A DNA stretch of 64,000 bases, taken from positions 371,001-435,000 of the forward strand of contig JAWQEG010000286.1 of assembly GCA_033782935.1 (NCBI GenBank), given 5' to 3'. The DNA is from Petrolisthes cinctipes. Taxonomy: Eukaryota > Arthropoda > Malacostraca > Decapoda > Porcellanidae. This document shows, in pieces, positions 1 to 10,660 of this stretch (position 1 is its first letter; each line of letters starts with the position of its first letter). A program made the position numbers and the translations under genes. Below the pieces are notes generated by a model, which saw only the letters and a program-made list of their open reading frames with translations, searched no databases and had not been told where the DNA came from.

Positions 1-299
1 ACCTCTAATTCTTCATGTCTAGGGAAACTTTCCCGTACTTGGCAACACTGGTTGAAGCACAGCAGACGACAGGCGTGAATTTACTGTGATCAGCAGGATT
101 ATCGTAAAAATAATACAATCTTGCTGCTTTTCCTTGTTTCTGGATGCCTTCTATAGAAAACAATGGACATGTATTATACAATGAAAAATGATCATTTGGT
201 ATGCAAATAATATAAATATTTTCAATAATATATAATTAGTAAGTTCGGTTGGGCAGGTATACCCTTCACCAAAGATCCCTCACCAAAGTTCCAATAATG

Positions 300-425
300 C
301 TTATGATTTTGGTTGGCGCCCTAACAAACGGGGTCGCGAAAAACGACTGTGGAATCGGACACGTTACCAAAGGTTTTCGTTTGTTGGCTAGCCAACAAAT
401 ATTGACGACTGTGGAATCGGCCCTA
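300..425. repeat. Degenerate termini of a ~245-bp MITE family (M1)
   Basis: Two stretches ending in an ACTGTGGAATCGG-like motif, each preceded by a cgtttgttggc or ccctaacaaac block, resemble the ends of the M1 elements seen complete at 27668, 38376, 49929, 57757 and 60121. The copy is eroded and its internal part is missing. Confidence 0.35.
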
Positions 426-514
426 GATCTATAGTAAAGACCAATGTGGGCTTTTTTCTCGCGTAGCATTACGTATACAAAGTACAGAATAATAACTTAT
501 GATTATTTGAACAG

Positions 515-618
515 CTGCTGGGTTTACTGCTGGTGGTGCTGCTGCTGGATCAATGGCAGCCTCCATGATGTCCAGTGCAGCCATTGCTAACAGTGGATCA
601 GTTGCTGCCGGTAGTTTG
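515..618 (+). CDS. ISG12/IFI6-27-like gene copy A, upstream core exon
   Basis: This exon encodes about 34 residues rich in Ala, Gly and Ser, including AAIANSGSVAAGSL, which matches the hydrophobic core of the Ifi-6-16 (ISG12, IFI6/IFI27) family. Vertebrate members are small membrane proteins of mitochondria, ER or nuclear envelope induced by interferon; the role in invertebrates is unsettled. It starts after an AG acceptor at 513-514 in phase 1 and ends at 618 before GTGAGT, so the next codon starts in the exon at 5998. The same exon, intron position and phases recur at 10661-10767. The first exon with the start codon was not found and may lie before the window. The intron to 5998 is swollen by transposons, so whether this copy is still spliced is unknown. 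Confidence 0.72.
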
Positions 619-766
619 GTGAGTGTCGTGTAGTGTTCTGGTGGTGGGATGGCAAATTATAAATTGGTGTAGCTGTGCAGATGAATAGGGAGTACTTGTA
701 TACTGGCCAGGAGGTATATCCCGTCTATTTCTGTGAAGGTGAAGAAGGAATACAATAATCATTAGG

Positions 767-1294
767 TTGTTGTCGTTGATGTTCTCCCAGGGCAGAATGG
801 CCTCCTGACCCACAGACACCCAGTGTATGCTCCGGTTGCAGTGAAAAAACAAATAAAGAAGTGGCTGGCCCTATATGCCTGGACTGCTGAAGCACATTTC
901 AGGAAAATGGGACCAGGGAGTCTGGAAGTCTCATTGGGGGGAAGGTCTTTGATCCCACAGCCAGTACTGTGGTGAAAGTCCATATTTACCATAAGAGCTA
1001 CAGGTGGGGCTGCACCTTCCATGAGACCAGCCCTGAAGGGACCATAAAGGGGGAGGGAGTTTAAACTACTGCATGCAAAGGGATAATGCACCCCGTGTGC
1101 TGGCGGTCACACAGCAGTGGGGGGGGGGGGGGGGGACTCCGGTTGGAGTACACCTCACATGGATTTTTAATCTATGTGGGCAGACCTCGTCAAATCCACT
1201 GAAAAGTGACCAGATCCTACACCAATCTTTATTCTAGCCCTGTGGGGGATGGCTAATATTCACAGAGAATAAAGTCAGCCCCCCTGGGCAAAAG
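767..1294. repeat. Dispersed repeat (R1) inserted in ISG12-A intron
   Basis: A 528-bp block that recurs at 9315-9882 with the same order of segments and an internal homopolymer (G-run here, A-run there). It is flanked by TCATTAGG (759-766) and ACATTAGG (1295-1302). The matching intron of copy B reads straight through this point near 10910, so this is an insertion with an imperfect 8-bp target duplication. No intact reading frame was recognised; class unknown, possibly the 3' part of a retroelement. Confidence 0.6.
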
Positions 1295-2129
1295 ACATTA
1301 GGTAATATGCTCGAGTGTATAATGTGTATTTTCTTATTGTATAAATTTTACAGTTGGCTACCTCAAGAGTGGAGATGAAGGCCTGGTATATGTATGTATG
1401 TATGTATAAACTTTAATATGAAACATTGTATTGTGTAAAGCAAGACCAATAACACTAACAGGTCTTGTCAGCCAGTGGTACTGCGCAGATGTAGTGACGT
1501 CATGGCGTGGTGGACTTCACCCCCCATTCTCTCTCCATTTCCCCCCCACAACCCCCCCAGAACTCTGCCCCCAATCACCTCACATGGTGACAGGTATGGG
1601 AGTGAGGTCGCCTACAGGCGGGCATACCGTGATCCCGTGACAAAGTTTTTTCTTCTTTCTCTGTTCAATATCCTGTCAGCTTTTATCGTTTTGTTCTAGT
1701 TATCATCAGATGAAATTACCCAGGTTAGGAAGCAATTATGAAAAATGAAAAAGGTGGTGAGAGGAGTAGTGTAAGTGATTAAATTATAATGAGAATGATC
1801 TAATGGTGATTAGGAGTTAAGTTTAAGATAACTATATGCCCTCACCATCCTTTCATCTCCCTTCCATTCATTGAACATTCATGCATACCATGTTTAAACA
1901 CAATTAGCCTAAATGGAACGTGCAAGTTAAAGGTAAACTATAAAATTTGCAAACAAACTTGATATATTGCCATTTATTACAGTAGTGTCATGTATTGTCA
2001 TACATCTCATTCCTTTGACTTACATACTTTATTTGCTAGCTTTCTTTTGCTGCTACCCATTTCTCTGTTTTATATACATATCCTGAAGAATACCCTACAT
2101 CTAACATAAAACCTAATAACTTCTTCAGG

Positions 2130-2582
2130 GAGAGGTACATGATTGCTTATGTCAGCTGATCGACGAGTATGTCTGAGGGATTAGTGGACAACTGGTTTGA
2201 TTTATTCAACTCGAGATTTGCATTCAGTAATAAATTCACTAGGGATGGCTATGGACTTCATTTGGCGCAACAGAACAAAGTTTTGCATGATATGCTTGAT
2301 ACAGCCATGTCAATGAAAGTTTGTGGAGTGAAACTAAATATGTACCAGTTTCAAAAAGGACTGATTGTGTGTTCCAAATCTTTGCCCAAACTATATGAAA
2401 TGCTGAAAGAAAAATATGGCATTTCATATAGAAGCACACATAGGCTAAATCAGGATGTTATAGAACACTTGTTTTGCAGTCTAAGACAAATGGGAGGTTC
2501 TTATGAACATCCATCACCTGGAGTGGAGGAAACGTGGTCTCTAGGGAATAGATGGAGGAAATGTGGGGGTAGATGGGGATAG
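2130..2582 (+). pseudogene. P-element/THAP9-type transposase, C-terminal fragment
   Basis: The frame from an AG acceptor near 2129 encodes a stretch with LNQDVIEHLFCSLRQMGG, the conserved motif in the distal part of P-element and THAP9 transposases, preceded by the helical region with FNSRF and KLNMYQFQKGL. The DNA-binding THAP domain and the first catalytic residues are absent here. Homology fades after residue ~120, giving a run-on tail to a stop at 2580-2582. Its place inside the P-like inverted ends at 1441 and 5858 fits a deleted P element. It cannot be active alone. Confidence 0.75.
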
Positions 2583-3148
2583 GTGATTGCCAGAAACTTC
2601 CCAAATACTGGACACCAAGTCTAATTTCATCCCTATTGTATGCAAAACCTGTTACAATTGCACATCAATTCGAACAGTTAAGATGACTGCTAGGCTTTTC
2701 ATTTTACTTTACCTTGACAAGGCCGCAATATGAAAAAAATAAACGTGGAGAAGTATAAGCATCAGCAACTACTTGAGTAGTTACCAGTTACTATTTTGTG
2801 ATTATTTTGGCTACATGGCAATATGTCCGTGTGATTTTTCATTAAAAATTAAGCATTGTACAGGTATTTCTCGATTTAAGCGAGTTTAATATACGCGTTT
2901 TTGGATTAAAACGAGGTAAATAAAGTAGGAACTTTTTCAAATTCCGCGGCTTATTTAAAATAACGCGCACGGCTTTTAAGTTAGTGATGCGGCCGCCAGG
3001 ATTCACCTTTGTCAGCTGGTGTTTCCCAGGTGTGGACCGTGTGGTGCCGCCCTCATTGTTGCCTACATCTTGGTGTTGTGAACGGCTATCTCCTGCTCTC
3101 TTTGCTGATTTACCTCGTGGCAAGTTTTGCTTTACCCCGAGTTTTACC

Positions 3149-5155
3149 ATGGCTCCCAAGCGCCCTTCTACTTCTGTAGCTGATGGCAGTGCACCAAAGA
3201 GGTCTAGGAAAACCTTGACCCTGGAACAAAAGCTACAAGTCTTAGAAAGAATTGACAAAGGCCAGAAAACTTCAGCCATCGTGGACGCACTAAAACTAAG
3301 TGAGAGCACCGTTAGGACGATACGGAGTAATGCTGAGAAGATACGTGCCAGCGCAAAAGCAGGAACTCCACTCACGGGCTCAAAATCTTCTTATTCTCGT
3401 CCCGTGGAAATGCAACGCATGGAGAAGATGTTAGCTACGTGGATCGATCATCAAAACAAGACTAATGTGCCCGTCAGCTATAACTTAATTCAAGCAAAAG
3501 CTAGGTCTATTTACGACAATCTGGAAGTGGAAGAAAAGAAACAGTTTACTGCAAGTTCTGGTTGGTTTGCTAACTTCCGTAGACGTTTTGGCTTCCATAA
3601 CCTGAAGATGGTGGGAGAGGCAGCATCTGCAGATACTAAAGCTGCAGAAGAATACCCTGCTATACTAAAAGGGATAATAGAAGAGGGGGAATATTCCTCC
3701 AAACAAGTGTTCAACTTGGATGAGACTGGGCTATACTGGAAGAAGCTGCCTAACCGCACCTACATCTCCAAAGAAGAGGCTACAGCACCTGGTTTCAAGG
3801 CAGCTAAGGACCGCCTGACACTACTGCTGGGGGCCAATGCCGAGGGAGATTGCAAGTTGAAGCCAGTGCTAATCTACCACTCTCAGAATCCCAGGGCACT
3901 CAAGGTAAGATGAGTTTATAATTTATAGTTTCTTGCCTAGTTATTCGTGTGCGTAGTTCAAATAAAGCTAGAAATTCTTACGTTATGTGTGCCTAAATCA
4001 AACAATGTTAGAAAATTCATAATCTGACCTAGTTATTCGTGTGCCTAGTTCAAATAACGCTAGAAATTCTTATGTTGTGTGTGCCTAAATCTATGTTAGA
4101 ACATTCTAATGCTCGTTTTCTTTTGTCAGGGTTACGACAAGGCGTTCCTCCCGTGTTACTGGTATGCCAACCTGAAGGGCTGGATGACTGGGGCTGTGTT
4201 CGGCGATTACTTCAAGAATAAGCTCCATCGAGAACTGGAAGTGTATTGCAAACAAGAGGGTTTGCCATTCAAGATTTTACTTGTAATTGACAATGCACCT
4301 AGCCACCCCGCAGCCCTGGCAGACATAAGTGACAACATTAAGATTGTGTTTCTCCCACCAAATACCACCTCCCTGATTCAGCCTTGTGATCAGGGCATAA
4401 TCTCGACTTTTAAGAGTTACTACTTAAGGTCGACATTGGCGGATTTAGTCAAGGTTACTGAAGATAATAACCTCTCTGTCCGCGACTATTGGAAACAATT
4501 CACCGTAAAGGATGCCCTAAATTTTATTAAGCAGTCTTGGGATGAAGTGCCAAGATCATGTTTGAATGGAGTCTGGAAGAAGCTGTGCCCTCAGTTTGTT
4601 CATGACTTCAAAGGCTTCAGCATTAATGAAAATTTGGCCAAAGCTATCGGTAAGAGTCTTCGCCTTGCACAGCAGCTGGGATTCAGTGAAGTGGGTGAAG
4701 AAGATATCGACGAGTTGCTGCAATCTCACCAAAATGAACTCTCAAATGAAGACCTGCTAGATATTGAAAGTGAACGTGTGGAGCAGCTGGAGGAGGCAGA
4801 GGCAGCTGCAGCATCAGCTGTACCATATGAGCAACCACTACGCACCCTTACCGCTACAAACTTATCCGAGTGCTTGGAGCTGATGCGTCGAGCAATGATG
4901 ATAATAGAAGAAAATGACCCTAATATCGAAAGAAGTTCAAAAGTTTCCCGAGAAGTGATGAATAAAGTGGCTTGCTACCAACTCATGTTGAAAGAAAAAC
5001 AGAAAAAGAAAAAGCAACCATCAATACTGTCATTTTTCCAAAGGAGAAGTGAGTCACCCGAAACGGACACGGAAACAGACCTAGTTGTGTACACACCCGA
5101 CGCCAGCTCTGGGGGAGAGGCGGAGTTAGAGGCGGAGTCAGAGGCGGAGTTATAG
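3149..5155 (+). CDS. Tigger/pogo (DDE_1, CENP-B/jerky-like) transposase, two exons
   Basis: Coding exons are 3149-3904 and 4130-5155, joined in phase 0 across a 225-bp GT-AG intron (AAG|GTAAGA ... TTTTGTCAG|GGT). The product is about 593 residues. Residues ~23-66 form the pipsqueak-type HTH; ~88-150 the CENP-B-type second HTH ending FANFRRRFGFH; ~185-400 the DDE domain with catalytic D191 (FNLDETG), D306 (LVIDNAPSH) and D339 (QPCDQGI), i.e. 32 residues between the last two. The tail is acidic. ATG 3149 is chosen because it starts just before a basic MAPKRP segment; the open frame continues upstream to 2984 without domain content. Splicing restores the NPRALK|GYDKAFLP join expected for the family. 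The frame is intact, so activity is possible. Related domesticated proteins exist (CENP-B, jerky), but the flanking ends argue for a live or recent transposon. Confidence 0.92.
3937..4110 (+). repeat. 92-bp tandem duplication in the Tigger intron
   Basis: The segment beginning ctagttattcgtgtgc occurs at 3937 and again at 4029, covering most of the intron in two diverged copies. Confidence 0.8.
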
Positions 5156-5997
5156 AGACTGGTTGGGAGTGGGGAGGCAGGTTGTGTAACAATATTACGG
5201 TCGCGTGTGTTTGCGGAGTGTGTTTGCTAGCCTTTAATAAACATATTTCTTCTAATTGAGATTTGTTTCTATGTCCCAGAACCCACCTCTCTTGATTTGT
5301 GCCAAAGGAATTACATGTATATACAGTTCAGTTCAGTAAATCATGTTGAGTACTGTACATATGATATTCAAACGATATGGCAAAGTTACGTTTAGTATAC
5401 GCGATTTTTACTTTAAACGATCCCTTCAGGAACGTATCCCTCGCGTAAATTGAGAAATACCTGTACTACACAAGGCCAAGAGATATATATCTTGGCCTTG
5501 GTACTACACACACACACACACAGATACACTCATAATGAGAGAGAAAGAGATGGAAAGAGGTCAGGATTCTGTATCGGTGGGGAAGACATGAAATTTTATG
5601 TTGCAACCCTTTCTTCCTACAGAATCACACCCAAACACTGCACATGCAGTTGCATGGCATTTTCACACTGGGCACTTGGTGGACACTATAGAGAGATGAC
5701 CTGTCTCACCTTTGACCTACTGTCAACTGACTAGAAAATGAGCCTGTTTATCACTGTCTGGCAACTTATTCTGTGGTGTATCCTCGCCGTGACGTCATGC
5801 GCGAGCGGGACACATTTTTGCCCTTGTATGACAAGACCTTTTAGTCTTATTGGTCTTGGTATAAAGTATAGCTGATGTTGTAATGTACAAATTATAATGT
5901 TGTTAGTTACAGTGCAGTGCAATATATCAATGTATAGAATGGAAAATACAAATGACTATTGTAGTACATTAATACAAGTTGTTTTTGTGTCAACCAG

Positions 5998-6208
5998 GTG
6001 GCACTGCTGCAGTCAGCTGGCGCTGCTGGGATTGGCACCGCAACCTCTGTCACCCTTGGGGCCACTGGGGCTGCCATGGGAGGGGGACTGACAGGTTTAC
6101 TTACCAGGGACAAAAATACAAACCCAGACACAGAAACCAAGACCTCAGATGATGATGGTGGTAAGGACTTAGCTGGTATCACACTAGTTCCTCAAACCAG
6201 GTTATCAT
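5998..6208 (+). CDS. ISG12/IFI6-27-like gene copy A, downstream exon (disrupted)
   Basis: Starts directly after an AG acceptor (CAACCAG) in phase 0 with VALLQSAGAAG, the natural continuation of AAGSL in the 515-618 exon and of the Ifi-6-16 domain. A Gly/Ala-rich hydrophobic stretch is followed by an acidic tail (DPDTETKTSDDD-like). Copy B ends with a stop 51 codons into this exon; here the frame stays open past 6180. A LINE inserted at 6208 makes the frame run on into reverse transcriptase sequence until 6642. The tail contains GGTAAG near 6160, a possible splice donor, so the true 3' structure is uncertain. Copy A may be a damaged gene. Confidence 0.65.
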
Positions 6209-7465
6209 CTAACATTAAAAGTTTCACCAATGGTGTCCCCCAGGGTTCTGTACTCTCACCCACCCTTTTCAACCTATACATGCACGACCTACCAACACCC
6301 CAGGCACCACAAATACACATAGCTTCCTACGCAGACGACATAACACTCGCATGTACACGCAGAAATGCAGACACAGCCACTCTCATCCTCCAACCCTACC
6401 TCAACACACTTAATGCCTTTTTCACCACAAACAGACTTAAAATAGCACCCACCAAGTCAACTGTCACCCTTCTCACCAACTGGAACGCTGAACACCGCTA
6501 CACACCACACCTCACCATAAACAACACACCTATACCACACACACACACCCCCACCCAAAATACTTGGCATAACATACAATACATCCATGACATTCAAACA
6601 ACATATCACGGCCATCAAAAACAAATGTATGCAAAGACTTAAAGCCCTTAGATCACTTGCCAGCACAACATTTGGACACAACAAAGAATCTACAATCACA
6701 GTATACAAACAATATATTCGATCAGTGATGGATTATACAAGTCCTGCCTGGGCCTCAAACCTCTCTGAGACTCATCACAACACCCTTCAAACCATACAGA
6801 ACAGAGCCCTAAAGACAATCACAGGCTGCACAGCTACCACACCTACAGACCACCTACACCATGAAACCAAAGTCCTCAAAATCAAGGATCATCTTGACAT
6901 GAGAGGCACACAAAAACTTGCTGCAGCCTCCACAAACACACACCATCCACTACACTACATGGCACAACACCCAAGCATGCCAAGGAACATTAAAACAACA
7001 CCCAGTACACAATACCATACACAAATACTATCATCTCTTACACCCTGCCCACCCCAAACCAATCTCCAGAAACATATCCATACTCAAATCACTCATCAGT
7101 CCATCCATACACTCAAGAACAACACACAGCTGCATGCACGACCTCCTGACATCCACCCATCTGAATCATCTCTTCCCTGTGAGGACAGAGTCCACCTGGC
7201 CAGGCTGCGGTGTGGCCACCACCCGGCCCTTCTGACATATCAGAAGAAGCTGGATGGAACCATTGCGGATGCCTGTCCGGGATGCAACACAGCACCCCAT
7301 TCTATTAAACACATTATTGAAGACTGCAACGTAAACAACCACACTCGCCAACAACACAACATACACTCTCTGAGGGCATTGTGGGAAAGCCCGGTTCAGG
7401 CCATGGCCTTCCTCAGGAGCTCGGGGCTGCTCGGCCAGACAGCTTGAGGAACTTCAACAACAACG
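6209..7465 (+). mobile_element. 5'-truncated copy of the 2A-bearing LINE
   Basis: About 1.26 kb closely matching the last third of the full element at 42781-46573: RT motif VPQGSVLSPTLFNLYM, YADDI, thumb region and C-terminal zinc knuckle, then the same tail of AAC repeats. It is flanked by AGGTTATCAT at 6199-6208 and 7466-7475, a 10-bp target duplication. One frame change near 6555, in the acacac run, separates the RT part (to 6642) from the C-terminal part (6587-7447). Dead on arrival. Confidence 0.93.
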
Positions 7466-7475
7466 AGGTTATCAT

Positions 7476-8811
7476 GGGACTAGTGGAACAAGGTACCAGA
7501 ACGGATGGGGCAGGAGCTATCACATTGGCGCTGGCTTTAGTTCTCTGTAGGTAGAACACGATGTAACAGACGAGTAAACACAGTAAAATATTGACATCGT
7601 ATTTTCTACATTGTGTTTTTTGTTGTTATTCAAAAATATGTATATTCAAATTTTTTTTTTTTTTTCACCCTTTATACTTTGAATTAATTGACATTAGTAT
7701 ATTATATATTGACTTTCTTCTGCATAAGTGGAACACTCTTGCATAGAAATACATTCCATCTTTGGTTCACAAATGCCACCACTGTTTCTCGTTCACAAAA
7801 CATTTGTTCCACCAGGCTCACAAAAACCTCTATCAAGGTGCTAGTGGGATATAGTTCCCCCTTTAGATGATGATGATGACTGAGAGTTTGTGGATAAGGG
7901 AAAAGATTCAGAGAGTGATGATAGATACTTTGAGGCCTACAGTACAAGAATTTAGATGATGATAAATAATGTGATGATGAAGTTAAAGATTCAAATGTTA
8001 AAAATTAATTGGTAAAATTTGTTGATACTGTTGGAGATAGAACAGGAGAGTGAAGGTTGGAATCGTGGCTGTGGTGGGGTTCATCTGCTGTATAGTCCTT
8101 TAACCCCAACAGAGTGGGGTGATCAGTATAGGCAAAAATGTACAGTTGTGAACTGATGGGATAGAAACACTAGTGCATACTGTACACCTTGTGGTTGTTT
8201 CTACCCAGTGAGTTATAGTGGGAGGTTATGGAGGGGCTGGTGAAGGGAGGAAGGACAGGAGGGGGATAGGATGAGAGGCACTAACCACTATCCACTTGAC
8301 TGAGTTGGAAAGTGGTAGGTGTTGCCAGGTATTACATTATTTAAAAAATTTAAGTTTGATATGGGTGAGTTTCATTAAACATGAATTCCATTCTATCAAT
8401 ACCATTAAATTTTTGTGTGAATTGAAAGGGATTTCTTTGTTGAACTTTATATTAGGTCAGTCCTTATTGATTTTTGGTCAGAGAATTATGGGAGAAACAT
8501 GTTTTTATGGTGCAAACACAAAGTTTGTCATGAGTAGGTCTTCTTACCATAAAATTATTATGCCATGATATACACTCATATACACAAACACTAGCTCATG
8601 GATGACAACAGAAGTATATCTATCAGACAATATAATAAGATTTTGAATAATGAAGTACAATTGTGGTTCCATAATTATCAGGGGAGAGACAGTATACAAT
8701 ATTATTAACATCACAAACTATTTAGGAAGAATGATAAAAGATGTTTGAGATAATCGAATTTATTACGTATAAAATGGAAAGAAAGTTATATATATTCTGT
8801 AATGTTATACT

Positions 8812-8815
<4 letters not shown>
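7476..8815. other. No gene recognised between ISG12-A and the SINE
   Basis: The start continues the sequence interrupted by the LINE and probably represents the end or 3' flank of ISG12-A, with a TAG at about 7481. The rest is AT-rich with a T-run near 7650 and GATGAT repeats around 7865-7980. No convincing coding potential was seen. Confidence 0.5.
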
Positions 8816-8842
<27 letters not shown>

Positions 8843-9155
8843 GTTCATGTTCCGACACTGGACATAGGCTTAATCAAGCCCGTTACCGTGGCCCAGGTCA
8901 ACTGCTACTCACACACATACACGTCACGACTTCCGAACTGGTACCCAGCCACAGAGGGAGGGAATTGAGGGTTATTCCCAAATACTGCAGCTGTTATGGT
9001 ACCAGCGAGGGTGTTTTACGACGTTCGGTGGCCTTATTGTTAGTGCCTGAAACTCAAATCGGAAGAGTAAATATTCTCAGGCCCTCACCTGAGAGGATCG
9101 ATCTCCCGACCTCTAGGTTACGAGTCCAGAACACTAACCACTTGGCCACCTAATG
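8816..9155 (-). mobile_element. tRNA-derived SINE
   Basis: On the minus strand the head (about 9153 down to 9090) reads GGTGGCCAAGTGGTTAG (A-box like), CTCGTAACC (anticodon-loop like, CGT, Thr-like) and GGTCGGGAGATCGATCC (B-box like). The unit ends in a run of about 24 A (T-run 8816-8842 on the plus strand), as expected for a retroposed SINE. The body shows no coding potential. Confidence 0.75.
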
Positions 9156-9159
9156 CTCT

Positions 9160-9240
9160 TAACCTTTTCCCGTTACAATGATGGGTTTGCCCGTCATAAA
9201 TTTTTTATGATGAAGTGTACAGATGACGGGCTTGCACGTC
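9160..9240. repeat. Short inverted repeat
   Basis: gatgggtttgcccgtcata and gatgacgggcttgcacgtcata around ttttttatgatg form a partly self-complementary cluster. It may be a small foldback element or a hairpin; function unknown. Confidence 0.3.
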
Positions 9241-9314
9241 ATAAAATAAATAATTCTTAATTAAATGTTTTCCTGCAACTATTGTGTTTGATGACTGGCG
9301 CTTGGTGTAAAGAG

Positions 9315-9882
9315 AGTTGTTGTTGTTGATGTTCTCCCGGAGCAGAATGGCCTCCTGACCCACAGACCCCTGGTATACTCTGGTTGCAGTGAAAAAACAA
9401 ATTAAAATAAAGGAGGGGCTGGCCATATATGCCTGGGCTACCGAAGCACATCCCAGGAAAATGGGACCAGAGCTTTCTGGACCAGGGAGTCTGGGAGCCT
9501 CCGACCACCAGGGAGATTGAGGGGAAGGTCTTTGATACCACAGCCAGTGTTGTATGCCGAAGTCCACGTTACCACAGGAGCTACAAGTGGGGCCGCACCT
9601 TCCATGAGACCAGTCCTGAAGGGACCATAAGGGGTAGGGAGTTTACACTGCTGCATGCAAAGGGAAATGCACCCCCATGTGCTGGCGGTCCACACAGCAG
9701 TGAAAAAAAAAAAAAAAAAAGATAAAAGCCTCCGGTTGCAGTACACTTCACGTGGATATTTAATCCATGTGGGCAGATCTCGTCAAATCCATTAGAAAGT
9801 GACCAGATCCTACAACAATCTTTATTCTAGCCCTGTGGAGGATGACTAATATTCACAGAGAATAAAGTCAGCCCCCCTGAGT
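9315..9882. repeat. Dispersed repeat R1, second copy
   Basis: Matches 767-1294 from the GTTGATGTTCTCCC segment to cagagaataaagtcagccccc. It contains an 18-base A-run at 9703-9720 where the first copy has G. Part of it reads as an open frame (FHETSPEGTIRGREFTLLH) that is broken in the other copy, so an ancestral coding region is possible but unproven. Confidence 0.6.
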
Positions 9883-10660
9883 TGGTAGATGCCACTCTCC
9901 TCCCAGCCACTCTCAGTGTATACAGAGGACACATAAATTATTGTGAACGAGTGGAAAACAGAAAAAAATATGGTCTCCATTTTGTTATTACATTTTTTTA
10001 CTGGTTTTTATTCATAACAATGCACTACATCATATTTGGATGGAATGGAAATGTTTCAGCAATGCTATAGAACGATCAAAATTATTCTATCTTTGTTCTT
10101 TGTTTGTTGTAGTTTTTTACCAGTAGGCTGTAAAATGATTGCTCGTCAGCTAACATCCTACTCACTGTTATTACATAATGTTCAGTCATAAGCCAAAATT
10201 TGTAATTAGTCAGGTTTATTATACAATACCTCCAAAAAGTATCGACCCTCTCTTTTTGGCAAACAATATACGGGGCCTAGGCTGGAGAAGGGTGTGTTCT
10301 ATAGCAATCCAGCTGTGCTGGTTCCACAAACCAATAAATACAAGTTCCAGCCGCGACAAATGCACTATTTTGAAACTATCTACCCTCTGAGTGCCAATAC
10401 CTTTTTTAGGTAATGATTGTACAGTATACTAGATAATTTGACATCCTCTCCTTCTCACATCTGCAATAAAGACTAATGTGACTTTTTTTTCTCGTATAAA
10501 CACTAGATCAATAGTAAAGACTAATATGGGTTTTTTTCTTATGTAAACACAATATATACAGTAAAGATTAAAGTTTTTTTTTTTTTTTTTTTTTTTTGCA
10601 TAAGCACTAAGTATTCACAGTACAGACTACAGTACTAATGTTTTGTGTTTATCCATGCAG

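Larger units (their letters stand above)
2861..5463 (+). mobile_element. Complete Tigger/pogo-type transposon
   Basis: The 2603-bp element begins CAGGTATTTCTCGATTTA at 2861 and ends with the inverted counterpart at 5463 (24-bp ends with two mismatches), and is flanked on both sides by TA (2859-2860, 5464-5465), the pogo/Tc1-mariner target duplication. It carries one split transposase gene that reads without stops, with an AATAAA at 5236-5241 about 80 bp after the stop. It is inserted in the P-like element, so it is the younger of the two. Confidence 0.93.
1441..5858. mobile_element. P-superfamily DNA transposon relic with nested Tigger
   Basis: The ends are 30-bp inverted repeats (1441-1470 and 5829-5858, starting CAAGACCAATAA, 28 of 30 positions matching). 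They are flanked by GTGTAAAG (1433-1440) and GTATAAAG (5859-5866), 8-bp target duplications that differ at one base; copy B has the single uninterrupted site near 10996. Thirty-one-bp ends and 8-bp duplications are typical of P elements, and a P-type transposase fragment lies inside at about 2130-2582. Without the nested 2.6-kb Tigger the element would be about 1.8 kb, so it is internally deleted and non-autonomous. A 28-bp hairpin around 5470-5500 lies near its right end. Confidence 0.8.

Noticed and set aside
9090..9155. Functional tRNA-Thr gene
   Set aside because: A- and B-box-like segments are present, but acceptor and T arms do not pair and the unit ends in poly(A). It is the head of a SINE.
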